Assembly: GCA_964371555.1 (NCBI GenBank)
Contig: CAYJMQ010000023.1
Span: forward strand, 1-26,603
DNA from: CAYJMQ01 sp964371555
Lineage (GTDB): Bacteria; Bdellovibrionota; JACOXK01; 2-02-FULL-40-11
Direction: 5' to 3'
Length of the DNA stretch: 26,603 bases
Part shown: piece by piece, positions 7,904-14,708 of the stretch
How the letters are laid out: each line of letters opens with the position of its first letter
Position numbering within the stretch: position 1 is the stretch's first letter
Position numbers and translations under genes: made by a program
The notes under the pieces: model-generated
Seen by the model: only the letters and a program-made list of their open reading frames with translations
Databases searched by the model: none
What the model was told of the DNA's origin: nothing

Positions 7904-8368
7904 ATGTCAGAAGCCGATATTTTCCATTCGGAAGGACGGGATTGGTGTGTCTGCCCAAAATGCGGTGAAAAGATCGCCATTGTCCGAAAATCTCACGAAA
8001 AAACCAAAGCGTTAGACAAAGTGCTGGTTATTGATGACGAGGTAGGGATTCTCGATCTCCTTGAAAACGCGCTCGGAGACCAGTTTGAGATTTTAAGGGC
8101 GCTCAATGCCGAAGAGGGGCTGCAAGTTTTTTCAAAGGAGAATCCAAAATTATTAATTATAGATATTCGTCTGCCAGATCGAAATGGCATTGAGCTATTG
8201 GAACAGATTCATGCCCAAAATAAAGAGATACCGATTGTCATGATTACTGGATTTGAGGATGAGCGGGCATCCTTAAACTGCATGCAAAAAGGGGCATCTG
8301 CGTATCTTTCAAAGCCCCTGAACCTCGACCATATAAAGCTTTTGGTGAAGAATTTAATCCTTTCATAA
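7904..8368 (+). CDS. Response regulator receiver with N-terminal Cys-rich (zinc-ribbon-like) motif
   Basis: This is a 154-residue protein. Residues 1-35 contain C15-x-C17-x2-C20 in a WCVCPKCGEK context, which looks like half of a zinc ribbon. No second Cys pair follows, so a metal site would need His31 or a dimer. Residues 38-154 are a full receiver domain: D44/D45, phospho-acceptor D87 (IIDIRLPD), T115 and K137 (SKP). No output domain is present. No clear Shine-Dalgarno precedes the ATG; coupling to the gene ending at 7896 may serve. It lies 10 bp before the DASS transporter and probably serves it. Confidence 0.85.
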   Translation: MSEADIFHSEGRDWCVCPKCGEKIAIVRKSHEKTKALDKVLVIDDEVGILDLLENALGDQFEILRALNAEEGLQVFSKENPKLLIIDIRLPDRNGIELLEQIHAQNKEIPIVMITGFEDERASLNCMQKGASAYLSKPLNLDHIKLLVKNLILS

Positions 8369-8378
8369 AGGATCGCGA

Positions 8379-9770
8379 TTGAATAGAAGAGACGTCATTT
8401 GGCTGTTGGTGGGGATTCTAATTTGTTTTTTTATCGGGTGGGTTCTTCCGTTTCAGGGTTTAAGTCGGCAGGGACAGCTTGCAATTGCGCTCCTATTTTT
8501 ATGCGTGACTTACTTCATTTTTGAACCTATCCCGCTTGTTGCGACCGCTTTTATTATTGGAATATTTCAGGTTGTGACAGGGATCAAGAGCCATCATGAA
8601 GTCCCAAAAACATATATGCATGATGCGATTTTTTTTATCATGGGAGCCCTGATGGTAGCGAGGGTGCTCATTAAATATGGCTATCACGAAAAACTCGCTG
8701 TCTTTGTTCTCAAGATCGCAGGTCATCATATTAACCGAATTGTTTTTACGCTGGTTGCAATCTCTGCAATTTTTTCTTCTTTTATCTCTGAACATGCGGT
8801 TGCATCGATTATGCTCCCTGTGGGGATTGGTTTTGTCTCTTTAAGTGGGGGGAACAAGCGGAATCCTAATTTGGCAAAGCTTCTGATGTTTGCGATTGGT
8901 GTTGGCTGTATGATAGGTGCGATTGCGACCCCTTCTGGCGGCATGCGAAATGTTCTGATGATCAATTATTTTCAGCAGTTTCAGGGCATCGACATCAGTT
9001 ATGGGCGTTGGATGATCTATGTCTATCCTTGTACATGTCTGTTGATTTTTGTGGTGTCGTGGCTTTTGCCCAGAATATTTAAGCCGGAGATCGTTGATTT
9101 GTCTCAGGCCGCCGAACAGCTAAAATCCCAATTAGAAAAAAAAGGAGAGATGACACGAAAAGAAAAGTGCGCTGGTCTCTTATTTGTAGCGCTCATTCTC
9201 TTTTGGATTTTAGGAAGTCAGAAATTTGGGCTTGGAACGGTTGCATTGATCGGCGCTACCTTTTTTATGATGACCGGCTTTATGAAGTGGGGGGACTACG
9301 AAAAGGGGATTCATTGGAATGTGGTTTTTACCTATGCTGGCATTGTATCACTAGGATCTCTTCTTGAGACGACGGGGGCCGCAATATGGCTTGCAGAAAG
9401 GATTTTGGCGTTATTTTCCGCCTTTGGCATTCATTCTGGAATTGCCTTAACTGCCGCTTCTTCCATTGCAACGATGCTCATTGCAAATATGATGGGGGCG
9501 GGGCCAGCCATTGCAGTGATGGGGCCCATTGTTCTGACGATGGCAAAACAGTCGGGTGATTCGATTATTCCTATCGGTCTTGCAACAGCCATTGCCTCCT
9601 CCTTCTCATTTTTTCTCGTTGTCGGATCTCCAGTTAATATTATTATCTATGGGAGTGGGTTTTTAAAACCATCTGATTTCCCAAAAATGGGTGCTCTGAT
9701 GGCGGTTGCCTGTATGGTCATTGTTATTGGCTTTATGGTGGGACTCTACTGGCCCCTTATTGGACTCTGA
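8379..9770 (+). CDS. DASS/SLC13-like anion:sodium symporter family membrane protein
   Basis: This 463-residue polytopic membrane protein uses a TTG start preceded by AAAGGA. Two inverted-repeat halves of the DASS (SLC13, CitT) fold are recognisable: ISEHAVASIMLPVG (136-149) and LIANMMGAGPAIAVMGPIV (367-385), each in the place where the family has its SNT motif, plus TPSGGMRN (184-191). Both SNT triplets are replaced (SEH and ANM), so sodium or carboxylate binding may differ from known members. Ten bases separate it from the receiver gene, so the pair looks co-regulated. From codon 358 onward the gene lies inside the 1,377-bp repeat, and its 3' third recurs at 12487-12805. This copy is the intact one. 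Confidence 0.8.
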   Translation: MNRRDVIWLLVGILICFFIGWVLPFQGLSRQGQLAIALLFLCVTYFIFEPIPLVATAFIIGIFQVVTGIKSHHEVPKTYMHDAIFFIMGALMVARVLIKYGYHEKLAVFVLKIAGHHINRIVFTLVAISAIFSSFISEHAVASIMLPVGIGFVSLSGGNKRNPNLAKLLMFAIGVGCMIGAIATPSGGMRNVLMINYFQQFQGIDISYGRWMIYVYPCTCLLIFVVSWLLPRIFKPEIVDLSQAAEQLKSQLEKKGEMTRKEKCAGLLFVALILFWILGSQKFGLGTVALIGATFFMMTGFMKWGDYEKGIHWNVVFTYAGIVSLGSLLETTGAAIWLAERILALFSAFGIHSGIALTAASSIATMLIANMMGAGPAIAVMGPIVLTMAKQSGDSIIPIGLATAIASSFSFFLVVGSPVNIIIYGSGFLKPSDFPKMGALMAVACMVIVIGFMVGLYWPLIGL

Positions 9771-9774
9771 TGTT

Positions 9775-9795
9775 TAGCTTCTTTATTAGAAGTTT
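9775..9795. terminator. Weak bidirectional terminator candidate
   Basis: AGCTTCT-TTAT-TAGAAGTTT forms a short hairpin between the convergent DASS and outer-membrane-protein genes and overlaps the stop of the latter. The stem is only about 5-6 bp, so it is weak. It is duplicated at 12810-12830. Confidence 0.3.
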
Positions 9796-10556
9796 AACGT
9801 GATACCGCTGCGGTAGAGATTATCTGTCGTGTCCGCATTTTTTCTAAGGTCGAATGTGAAACCCATATCCAGCTTTAAATTTTTAGCCAGATTTAGAATA
9901 AAACCGACCTGTCCAAGAATGTCCTGATCAGTGTCGCTTGTAATTTTCAATGTCTTTATATTGATTTCGGCGACAAAGGTAAACCACGAAAGAATTTCCC
10001 ACTCGTCGGCAAGTTGAGATTGGATAACATCACGAACGGTTGCATCTTCGTCATCCCCATAAATGATATAGCCGATATTAAACAAAAGATGATGATTTCC
10101 AAAATATTTTGAGAGAATTAAGAAAACATCGATATCTTCCTTATCTGTATGTTTCACTTTTGCGAATTCGGAGGTTTTAATATAGAGCTGAGATGCGATA
10201 GAGGCTGCCGGTGACCATGGTGTTTTCGATTCCTGAAGAAAATTCCAGAGTCCAAAGACATTAAATTGGCCAAAATTCGATTCATGTTTGCCATTTTTCG
10301 GGGCATTAAAAACAAATGGAAACTTAAGTCCGAATTCAGCATTTTCAGATACTCCATAAGTGATATCTGTAATGAAAGAAGAGATCTTGTTATTGTTTAT
10401 TTTCTGTTCCCAATCGCCTCCTATAGAGACTTCGGTATTTCCTTTTCCGACCGGTTCCGAAGAATTGGCGTTGGTCGGACGATTCGAGACACCAGCTGCC
10501 AGAGCGTCATTGGCCAAGAGTACCGAACAGACCAACAAAACAACCAAGTTTATCAT
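9786..10556 (-). CDS. Outer-membrane beta-barrel protein, copy 1
   Basis: This 256-residue protein has a signal peptide (MINLVVLLVCSVLLANDALA, cleavage after ALA). The mature chain shows alternating polar and hydrophobic strands and ends in an aromatic residue (ITLNF), typical of BAM-inserted barrels. The overall pattern resembles the MetA-pathway/phenol-degradation outer-membrane family (transporter-like), which I suggest at low certainty. It lies convergent with the DASS transporter and could provide outer-membrane passage for the same substrate (inference). It is wholly inside the long repeat, so an identical copy exists at 12821-13591. Confidence 0.8.
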   Translation of the reverse strand: MINLVVLLVCSVLLANDALAAGVSNRPTNANSSEPVGKGNTEVSIGGDWEQKINNNKISSFITDITYGVSENAEFGLKFPFVFNAPKNGKHESNFGQFNVFGLWNFLQESKTPWSPAASIASQLYIKTSEFAKVKHTDKEDIDVFLILSKYFGNHHLLFNIGYIIYGDDEDATVRDVIQSQLADEWEILSWFTFVAEINIKTLKITSDTDQDILGQVGFILNLAKNLKLDMGFTFDLRKNADTTDNLYRSGITLNF

Positions 10557-10619
10557 TATTAATCACAGGGTGGCATAAGAAATGCCGTGAAGTCAAGTCA
10601 AAATAGTCTTTGCCAGTTC

Positions 10620-10795
10620 ATGGCAGGCATAAACTGCAACAAAAAAAAATTTCTGTTGTTATATTAACGGGATACGGAAATATCAGTTTAAAAAATGAAA
10701 CGATGAAATTTGGGGCGAGCGCGTATCTCGAAAAACCATTCGAGTTAGAACCATTTCGTAAAGTTATCGATACCATTTTGTCGGATAACTATTGA
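10620..10795 (+). pseudogene. Decayed receiver-domain remnant, copy 1
   Basis: The fragment encodes the second half of a receiver domain: VVILTGYGN (switch Thr), FGASAYLEKPFEL (conserved Lys) and the last helix. The first half, with the acidic pair and phospho-acceptor, is missing. Just upstream ATGGCAGGCATAAAC (MAGIN, as in MPGING) is in a different frame, and the frame change falls at a nine-A run. It therefore looks like a broken response regulator, decayed before the repeat was duplicated because copy 2 is the same. Confidence 0.75.
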
Positions 10796-10828
10796 TAACG
10801 GGATGACTTTTTCAACAGCCTGTTACTT

Positions 10829-10842
10829 CCTGACTTCCGCAA
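10829..10842 (+). repeat. IS terminal inverted repeat, left
   Basis: CCTGACTTCCGCAA is the exact reverse complement of 12473-12486. The match stops at base 15. Confidence 0.95.
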
Positions 10843-10851
10843 TGCAGCACC

Positions 10852-12381
10852 CTAGATATTATGGATGAGATTATAAAGTAATTGTTGTTGTGGATCCATT
10901 TTAAGAAGTGTTTTTTCGGTCTGGTTTTCCTCAGGTAAGATGCACTCGATTTCATACATATTGTGTGTGAGTTCTGCAGCACGTTTTGCGCTCATTTTAA
11001 GATGAGCTTGACTTAATAAATGTTCCAATTCTTTGTAGATAGAATAAGCAACAAAAGTAATGCAAATGTGGGCTTCAATACGGCGTTTTCGGTAGTGATA
11101 AATGGATCTGATTTTTAAATCTGTTTTGGATATTCGAAAGGCTCTCTCTATTTGCCAAAGCTCTTTATAATTTTCAATAATCGTTTTTGCAGAAAGGCTG
11201 GTATTATTAACGTATCCTTTCAGGCCATCCCACTTGGCATCAGCTTTAACTTTTTCTTCATCGATACTGACTGCTATTTCTCCGGTAAGATTTAAAAACT
11301 TATTATAACCACGGTTATTAATATTTTCTTTGGTGAGTTTCCCAGATTTAATGCGTTTTTCAAGTTTACTCAAACCTCGTTTTCGGTTATGGGCATCTTT
11401 TTTAGCGCGTGATATCGAATAAGAGAGGATAAGACGAAGACAGTCTTGCTTTTTGATGATGAAAGTGTCTTGATCTTTCAAATCCGCTGATTTTTTTAAA
11501 ATCTCTTTTTGAATTTCTTTACTTTCGTTTTTAATCCGTGCTCCCACAATAAAATGATATTTTGCGCTTGAGAGATTGGTGAGATTGTCTTTGGATAACA
11601 TGGCTGCATCCGCAATAACGGTGGGATCTTTAAGCCCATATTTTTTCTCTATTTTTTGAAGTGTGGGTAGCAGTGTATGGCCTTCAAAGGTGTTGCCTTC
11701 AAAAATATCATATCCAATGGGGTAACCCCCTGGTCCCACTAGAAGCCCAAGCATAATTTGAGGACATTGAAACTTGCCATCTTTAGAAAAACCAATCTTT
11801 CGAAGATCATCTTCATCTTGGGCTTCAAAATATAGAGTGGTCATGTCATAAAAAACAACTGAGATTGTTCCAAGATGGGATTGGGTATGTTTATAGGCAA
11901 TTTTTTCCACCTGATCTTTATAAGAACTCGAGAGCTTGTCTAAAAAACGGTAAATTGCATCAACATCAACTCGAATACCGCGATAGCGGTAGAGGTAATC
12001 CACTGTTTTGAGCTTGCTTAAAGGATAAGCCAGACGAGAAATAACAAGATCTCTAAAAAGCTGATCAGAAATGACATTAAAACCAATCCTATCGAATAGA
12101 GTCCCAAAAATAAGTTCTGGTCCTACCGTGTGAATCTGAGCATTGGAAAGATTTTGAATAAATGATTTTATCAAAAGTGCTTCTTTTGATTTTAAAGAAA
12201 AAAGCTTTAATTGATTATCACATGTGCGGATGATGTTATTGGCCTTGAGCAAAAGCCCCTCAACTTCATCGGGGTCTCTTGAACAACCCACAGATTTCAA
12301 AACACGGTAGATACCGCCGTGTTTTGAAACAATTTGCACACTCACTGCACCGCTACGATTTCTGTTTTTTCTTACAAACAT
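10852..12381 (-). CDS. IS1634-family transposase (DDE, IS4-like)
   Basis: This is an intact 509-residue protein. The N-terminus FVRKNRNRSGAVSVQIVSK is typical of the IS1634 group. DDE signatures are readable: first Asp in FYDMTTLYFE, second Asp in VIADAAMLS, and the C-terminal Glu in the Y-x6-E-x6-K region (YKELWQIERAFRISK) followed by KIRSIYHYRKRRIEAH. No internal stop is present, so the element may be active. It would catalyse cut-and-paste or related transposition of the 1,658-bp element. Its length fits the family (about 500-560 residues). Confidence 0.93.
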   Translation of the reverse strand: MFVRKNRNRSGAVSVQIVSKHGGIYRVLKSVGCSRDPDEVEGLLLKANNIIRTCDNQLKLFSLKSKEALLIKSFIQNLSNAQIHTVGPELIFGTLFDRIGFNVISDQLFRDLVISRLAYPLSKLKTVDYLYRYRGIRVDVDAIYRFLDKLSSSYKDQVEKIAYKHTQSHLGTISVVFYDMTTLYFEAQDEDDLRKIGFSKDGKFQCPQIMLGLLVGPGGYPIGYDIFEGNTFEGHTLLPTLQKIEKKYGLKDPTVIADAAMLSKDNLTNLSSAKYHFIVGARIKNESKEIQKEILKKSADLKDQDTFIIKKQDCLRLILSYSISRAKKDAHNRKRGLSKLEKRIKSGKLTKENINNRGYNKFLNLTGEIAVSIDEEKVKADAKWDGLKGYVNNTSLSAKTIIENYKELWQIERAFRISKTDLKIRSIYHYRKRRIEAHICITFVAYSIYKELEHLLSQAHLKMSAKRAAELTHNMYEIECILPEENQTEKTLLKMDPQQQLLYNLIHNI

Positions 12382-12472
12382 TTCGAAAAACTACACTTGC
12401 AGCACCCAAATTACAAGTTTTTGAAATGTAACTTAGTGAAATGTCTAGATGTTTTATAAACCACTTAACGGT

Positions 12473-12486
12473 TTGCGGAAGTCAGG
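12473..12486 (-). repeat. IS terminal inverted repeat, right
   Basis: TTGCGGAAGTCAGG is the exact reverse complement of 10829-10842. It directly abuts the right copy of the long repeat. Confidence 0.95.
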
Positions 12487-12805
12487 TGCCGCTTCTTCCA
12501 TTGCAACGATGCTCATTGCAAATATGATGGGGGCGGGGCCAGCCATTGCAGTGATGGGGCCCATTGTTCTGACGATGGCAAAACAGTCGGGTGATTCGAT
12601 TATTCCTATCGGTCTTGCAACAGCCATTGCCTCCTCCTTCTCATTTTTTCTCGTTGTCGGATCTCCAGTTAATATTATTATCTATGGGAGTGGGTTTTTA
12701 AAACCATCTGATTTCCCAAAAATGGGTGCTCTGATGGCGGTTGCCTGTATGGTCATTGTTATTGGCTTTATGGTGGGACTCTACTGGCCCCTTATTGGAC
12801 TCTGA
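12487..12805 (+). pseudogene. DASS transporter 3' fragment, duplicated
   Basis: This is the last ~105 codons of the DASS gene, repeated downstream of the insertion sequence. The reading frame continues leftwards into the IS end, with an ATG at 12449, giving a possible 118-residue chimeric peptide. It lacks the first two thirds of the transporter and is not expected to function. Confidence 0.9.
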
Positions 12806-12820
12806 TGTTTAGCTTCTTTA

Positions 12821-13591
12821 TTAGAAGTTTAACGTGATACCGCTGCGGTAGAGATTATCTGTCGTGTCCGCATTTTTTCTAAGGTCGAATGTGAAACCCA
12901 TATCCAGCTTTAAATTTTTAGCCAGATTTAGAATAAAACCGACCTGTCCAAGAATGTCCTGATCAGTGTCGCTTGTAATTTTCAATGTCTTTATATTGAT
13001 TTCGGCGACAAAGGTAAACCACGAAAGAATTTCCCACTCGTCGGCAAGTTGAGATTGGATAACATCACGAACGGTTGCATCTTCGTCATCCCCATAAATG
13101 ATATAGCCGATATTAAACAAAAGATGATGATTTCCAAAATATTTTGAGAGAATTAAGAAAACATCGATATCTTCCTTATCTGTATGTTTCACTTTTGCGA
13201 ATTCGGAGGTTTTAATATAGAGCTGAGATGCGATAGAGGCTGCCGGTGACCATGGTGTTTTCGATTCCTGAAGAAAATTCCAGAGTCCAAAGACATTAAA
13301 TTGGCCAAAATTCGATTCATGTTTGCCATTTTTCGGGGCATTAAAAACAAATGGAAACTTAAGTCCGAATTCAGCATTTTCAGATACTCCATAAGTGATA
13401 TCTGTAATGAAAGAAGAGATCTTGTTATTGTTTATTTTCTGTTCCCAATCGCCTCCTATAGAGACTTCGGTATTTCCTTTTCCGACCGGTTCCGAAGAAT
13501 TGGCGTTGGTCGGACGATTCGAGACACCAGCTGCCAGAGCGTCATTGGCCAAGAGTACCGAACAGACCAACAAAACAACCAAGTTTATCAT
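12821..13591 (-). CDS. Outer-membrane beta-barrel protein, copy 2
   Basis: This encodes exactly the same 256 residues as 9786-10556, with the signal peptide and terminal LNF. It is complete with its upstream region, so both copies may be expressed and gene dosage doubled. The duplication arose with the insertion-sequence event. Which copy is ancestral cannot be told from the coding sequence; each retains one original flank. Confidence 0.82.
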   Translation of the reverse strand: MINLVVLLVCSVLLANDALAAGVSNRPTNANSSEPVGKGNTEVSIGGDWEQKINNNKISSFITDITYGVSENAEFGLKFPFVFNAPKNGKHESNFGQFNVFGLWNFLQESKTPWSPAASIASQLYIKTSEFAKVKHTDKEDIDVFLILSKYFGNHHLLFNIGYIIYGDDEDATVRDVIQSQLADEWEILSWFTFVAEINIKTLKITSDTDQDILGQVGFILNLAKNLKLDMGFTFDLRKNADTTDNLYRSGITLNF

Positions 13592-13654
13592 TATTAATCA
13601 CAGGGTGGCATAAGAAATGCCGTGAAGTCAAGTCAAAATAGTCTTTGCCAGTTC

Positions 13655-13830
13655 ATGGCAGGCATAAACTGCAACAAAAAAAAATTTCTGTTGTTATATT
13701 AACGGGATACGGAAATATCAGTTTAAAAAATGAAACGATGAAATTTGGGGCGAGCGCGTATCTCGAAAAACCATTCGAGTTAGAACCATTTCGTAAAGTT
13801 ATCGATACCATTTTGTCGGATAACTATTGA
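13655..13830 (+). pseudogene. Decayed receiver-domain remnant, copy 2
   Basis: This is identical to 10620-10795, with the same frame break at the nine-A run and the same missing first half of the receiver domain. It is a passenger in the long repeat. Confidence 0.75.
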
Positions 13831-13857
13831 TAACGGGATGACTTTTTCAACAGCCTG

Positions 13858-14601
13858 TTACTTGTCGGGTTTCCCCTTGTCAGGGGGAGGACCCTTGTCA
13901 GGGGGAGGACCCTTATCAGGGGGTGGACCCTTATCAGGGGGTGGACCTTTGTCGGGCGGAGGGCCTTTGTCTTTGTCAGGGGTTTTCTCTTCGAGAGAGG
14001 AAGTGGTTCTTTCTGGCCTGATTTTGCTTTCCTCTATATGTTTGGGGTTTTTGAGAATCATCCCTTCTTCCCTTTCCTGAACGATTTTTCCAGAAGTGTT
14101 TTCTATGTAGGTCCCCTTCAATTGAGAAGCCCCCTTCGTTTCTATAATCTCCTTTTTATCGGCGCGCTCTTCCTGTCGGGATTTTTCAAAAAAACGCAGA
14201 AATAACCTCTTTAGGCCTAATCCTTCTTTTTTACTCTCGATATTTTGGATCGATTGGCTTTTGGGATCCTTTTGGGGGGTTAGGCTCCCTTTTGACTCAA
14301 AAGCCTCTATAATAGTTTGCTTTTGGATCTCTGTCTGATCTTTTAAATGTTTTTGTTCGCCTGTTTTCTTTTTTTTGTCTGTTTTATCTTCTGTTTTATC
14401 CGGCGTTTCGTACTGCTTTCCCACCGCATCGGTTACAGACTGATCGGCGCTTTCTGGTTGCCCGGCCCAACTCGATTTTATCCCCCAGAAGAAGAATACC
14501 GAGACAATCATCATAAAGCAGAGCATTTTGTCCCTAAACTTATGCCTTAAACTGTTTTTTAATCTCATTTTAATCTTTCCTTTTTTAGCTGTTCTCATCA
14601 T
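13858..14601 (-). CDS. Exported Pro/Asp/Lys repeat protein
   Basis: The product is 247 residues. I place the start at the ATG at 14601 because a strong AAAGGAGG lies 10 nt upstream; an earlier in-frame ATG at 14628 precedes that site. A long basic n-region leads to a hydrophobic core (MLCFMMIVSVFFFWGI) and SSWAG, a plausible signal peptide or membrane anchor. The middle is highly charged and low complexity. The C-terminus has five PPPDKG hexapeptides, then KPDK. Such Pro-rich tails often cross the periplasm or bind the cell wall, but no function is assigned. The last Lys codon and the stop overlap the end of the long repeat. It is divergent from the HAMP/HisKA gene at 14709. Confidence 0.7.
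   Translation of the reverse strand: MMRTAKKGKIKMRLKNSLRHKFRDKMLCFMMIVSVFFFWGIKSSWAGQPESADQSVTDAVGKQYETPDKTEDKTDKKKKTGEQKHLKDQTEIQKQTIIEAFESKGSLTPQKDPKSQSIQNIESKKEGLGLKRLFLRFFEKSRQEERADKKEIIETKGASQLKGTYIENTSGKIVQEREEGMILKNPKHIEESKIRPERTTSSLEEKTPDKDKGPPPDKGPPPDKGPPPDKGPPPDKGPPPDKGKPDK
13874..13966. repeat. 18-bp tandem repeat, five units
   Basis: Five imperfect copies of an 18-bp GC-rich unit (consensus CCTTGTCAGGGGGAGGAC) encode the PPPDKG hexapeptides on the minus strand. Units differ at a few third-codon positions. Copy number is likely variable between strains. Confidence 0.85.
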
Positions 14602-14708
14602 CCAAAGTATACCTCCTTTTATATTCATACGTGGAGTTTTTGTCCTAAAATTTGTGCAAAGAAATCTCGAACATTTTCCGATAAGAGGAGAAGGGGGATA
14701 AGGTTCAA

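Larger units (their letters stand above)
9452..10828. repeat. Long direct repeat R, left copy (1,377 bp)
   Basis: The sequence from TGCCGCTTCTTCC to CAGCCTGTTACTT recurs at 12487-13863 with a constant offset of 3,035. I found no difference between the copies on reading, and the proteins they encode are identical. The copy ends exactly where the left terminal inverted repeat of the insertion sequence begins (10829). The preceding bases differ (C at 9451, G at 12486), so the boundary is sharp. It contains the DASS 3' end, a whole outer-membrane-protein gene and a receiver remnant. Confidence 0.97.
10829..12486 (-). mobile_element. IS1634-family (IS4 superfamily) insertion sequence
   Basis: This 1,658-bp element is bounded by perfect 14-bp terminal inverted repeats (CCTGACTTCCGCAA and its complement). 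It carries a single transposase gene that fills most of its length. It splits two copies of a 1,377-bp direct repeat that abut the inverted repeats with no extra bases. IS1634 and IS1549 are known for unusually long, variable direct repeats of up to several hundred bp, so the family matches the arrangement. The near-perfect flanking copies suggest recent activity. Confidence 0.92.
12487..13863. repeat. Long direct repeat R, right copy (1,377 bp)
   Basis: This is an apparently identical copy of 9452-10828. It starts flush with the right inverted repeat of the insertion sequence and ends inside the last codon of the Pro-rich repeat protein gene (13861-13863). Downstream DNA diverges from the IS end seen at the left copy. 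Identity over 1,377 bp implies recent origin or gene conversion. Confidence 0.97.

Noticed and set aside
12449..12805. 118-residue frame as a genuine small membrane protein
   Set aside because: It joins the IS end to a duplicated fragment of the DASS gene, so it is a by-product of the insertion.
13874..13966. Tandem repeats considered as a CRISPR array
   Set aside because: Units are contiguous 18-bp coding repeats with no spacers. No cas gene is present.
13838..14080. Plus-strand 80-residue frame with SGGGPL repeats
   Set aside because: It is the antisense of the 18-bp repeats that encode PPPDKG in the signal-peptide-bearing minus-strand gene, which has a strong Shine-Dalgarno.
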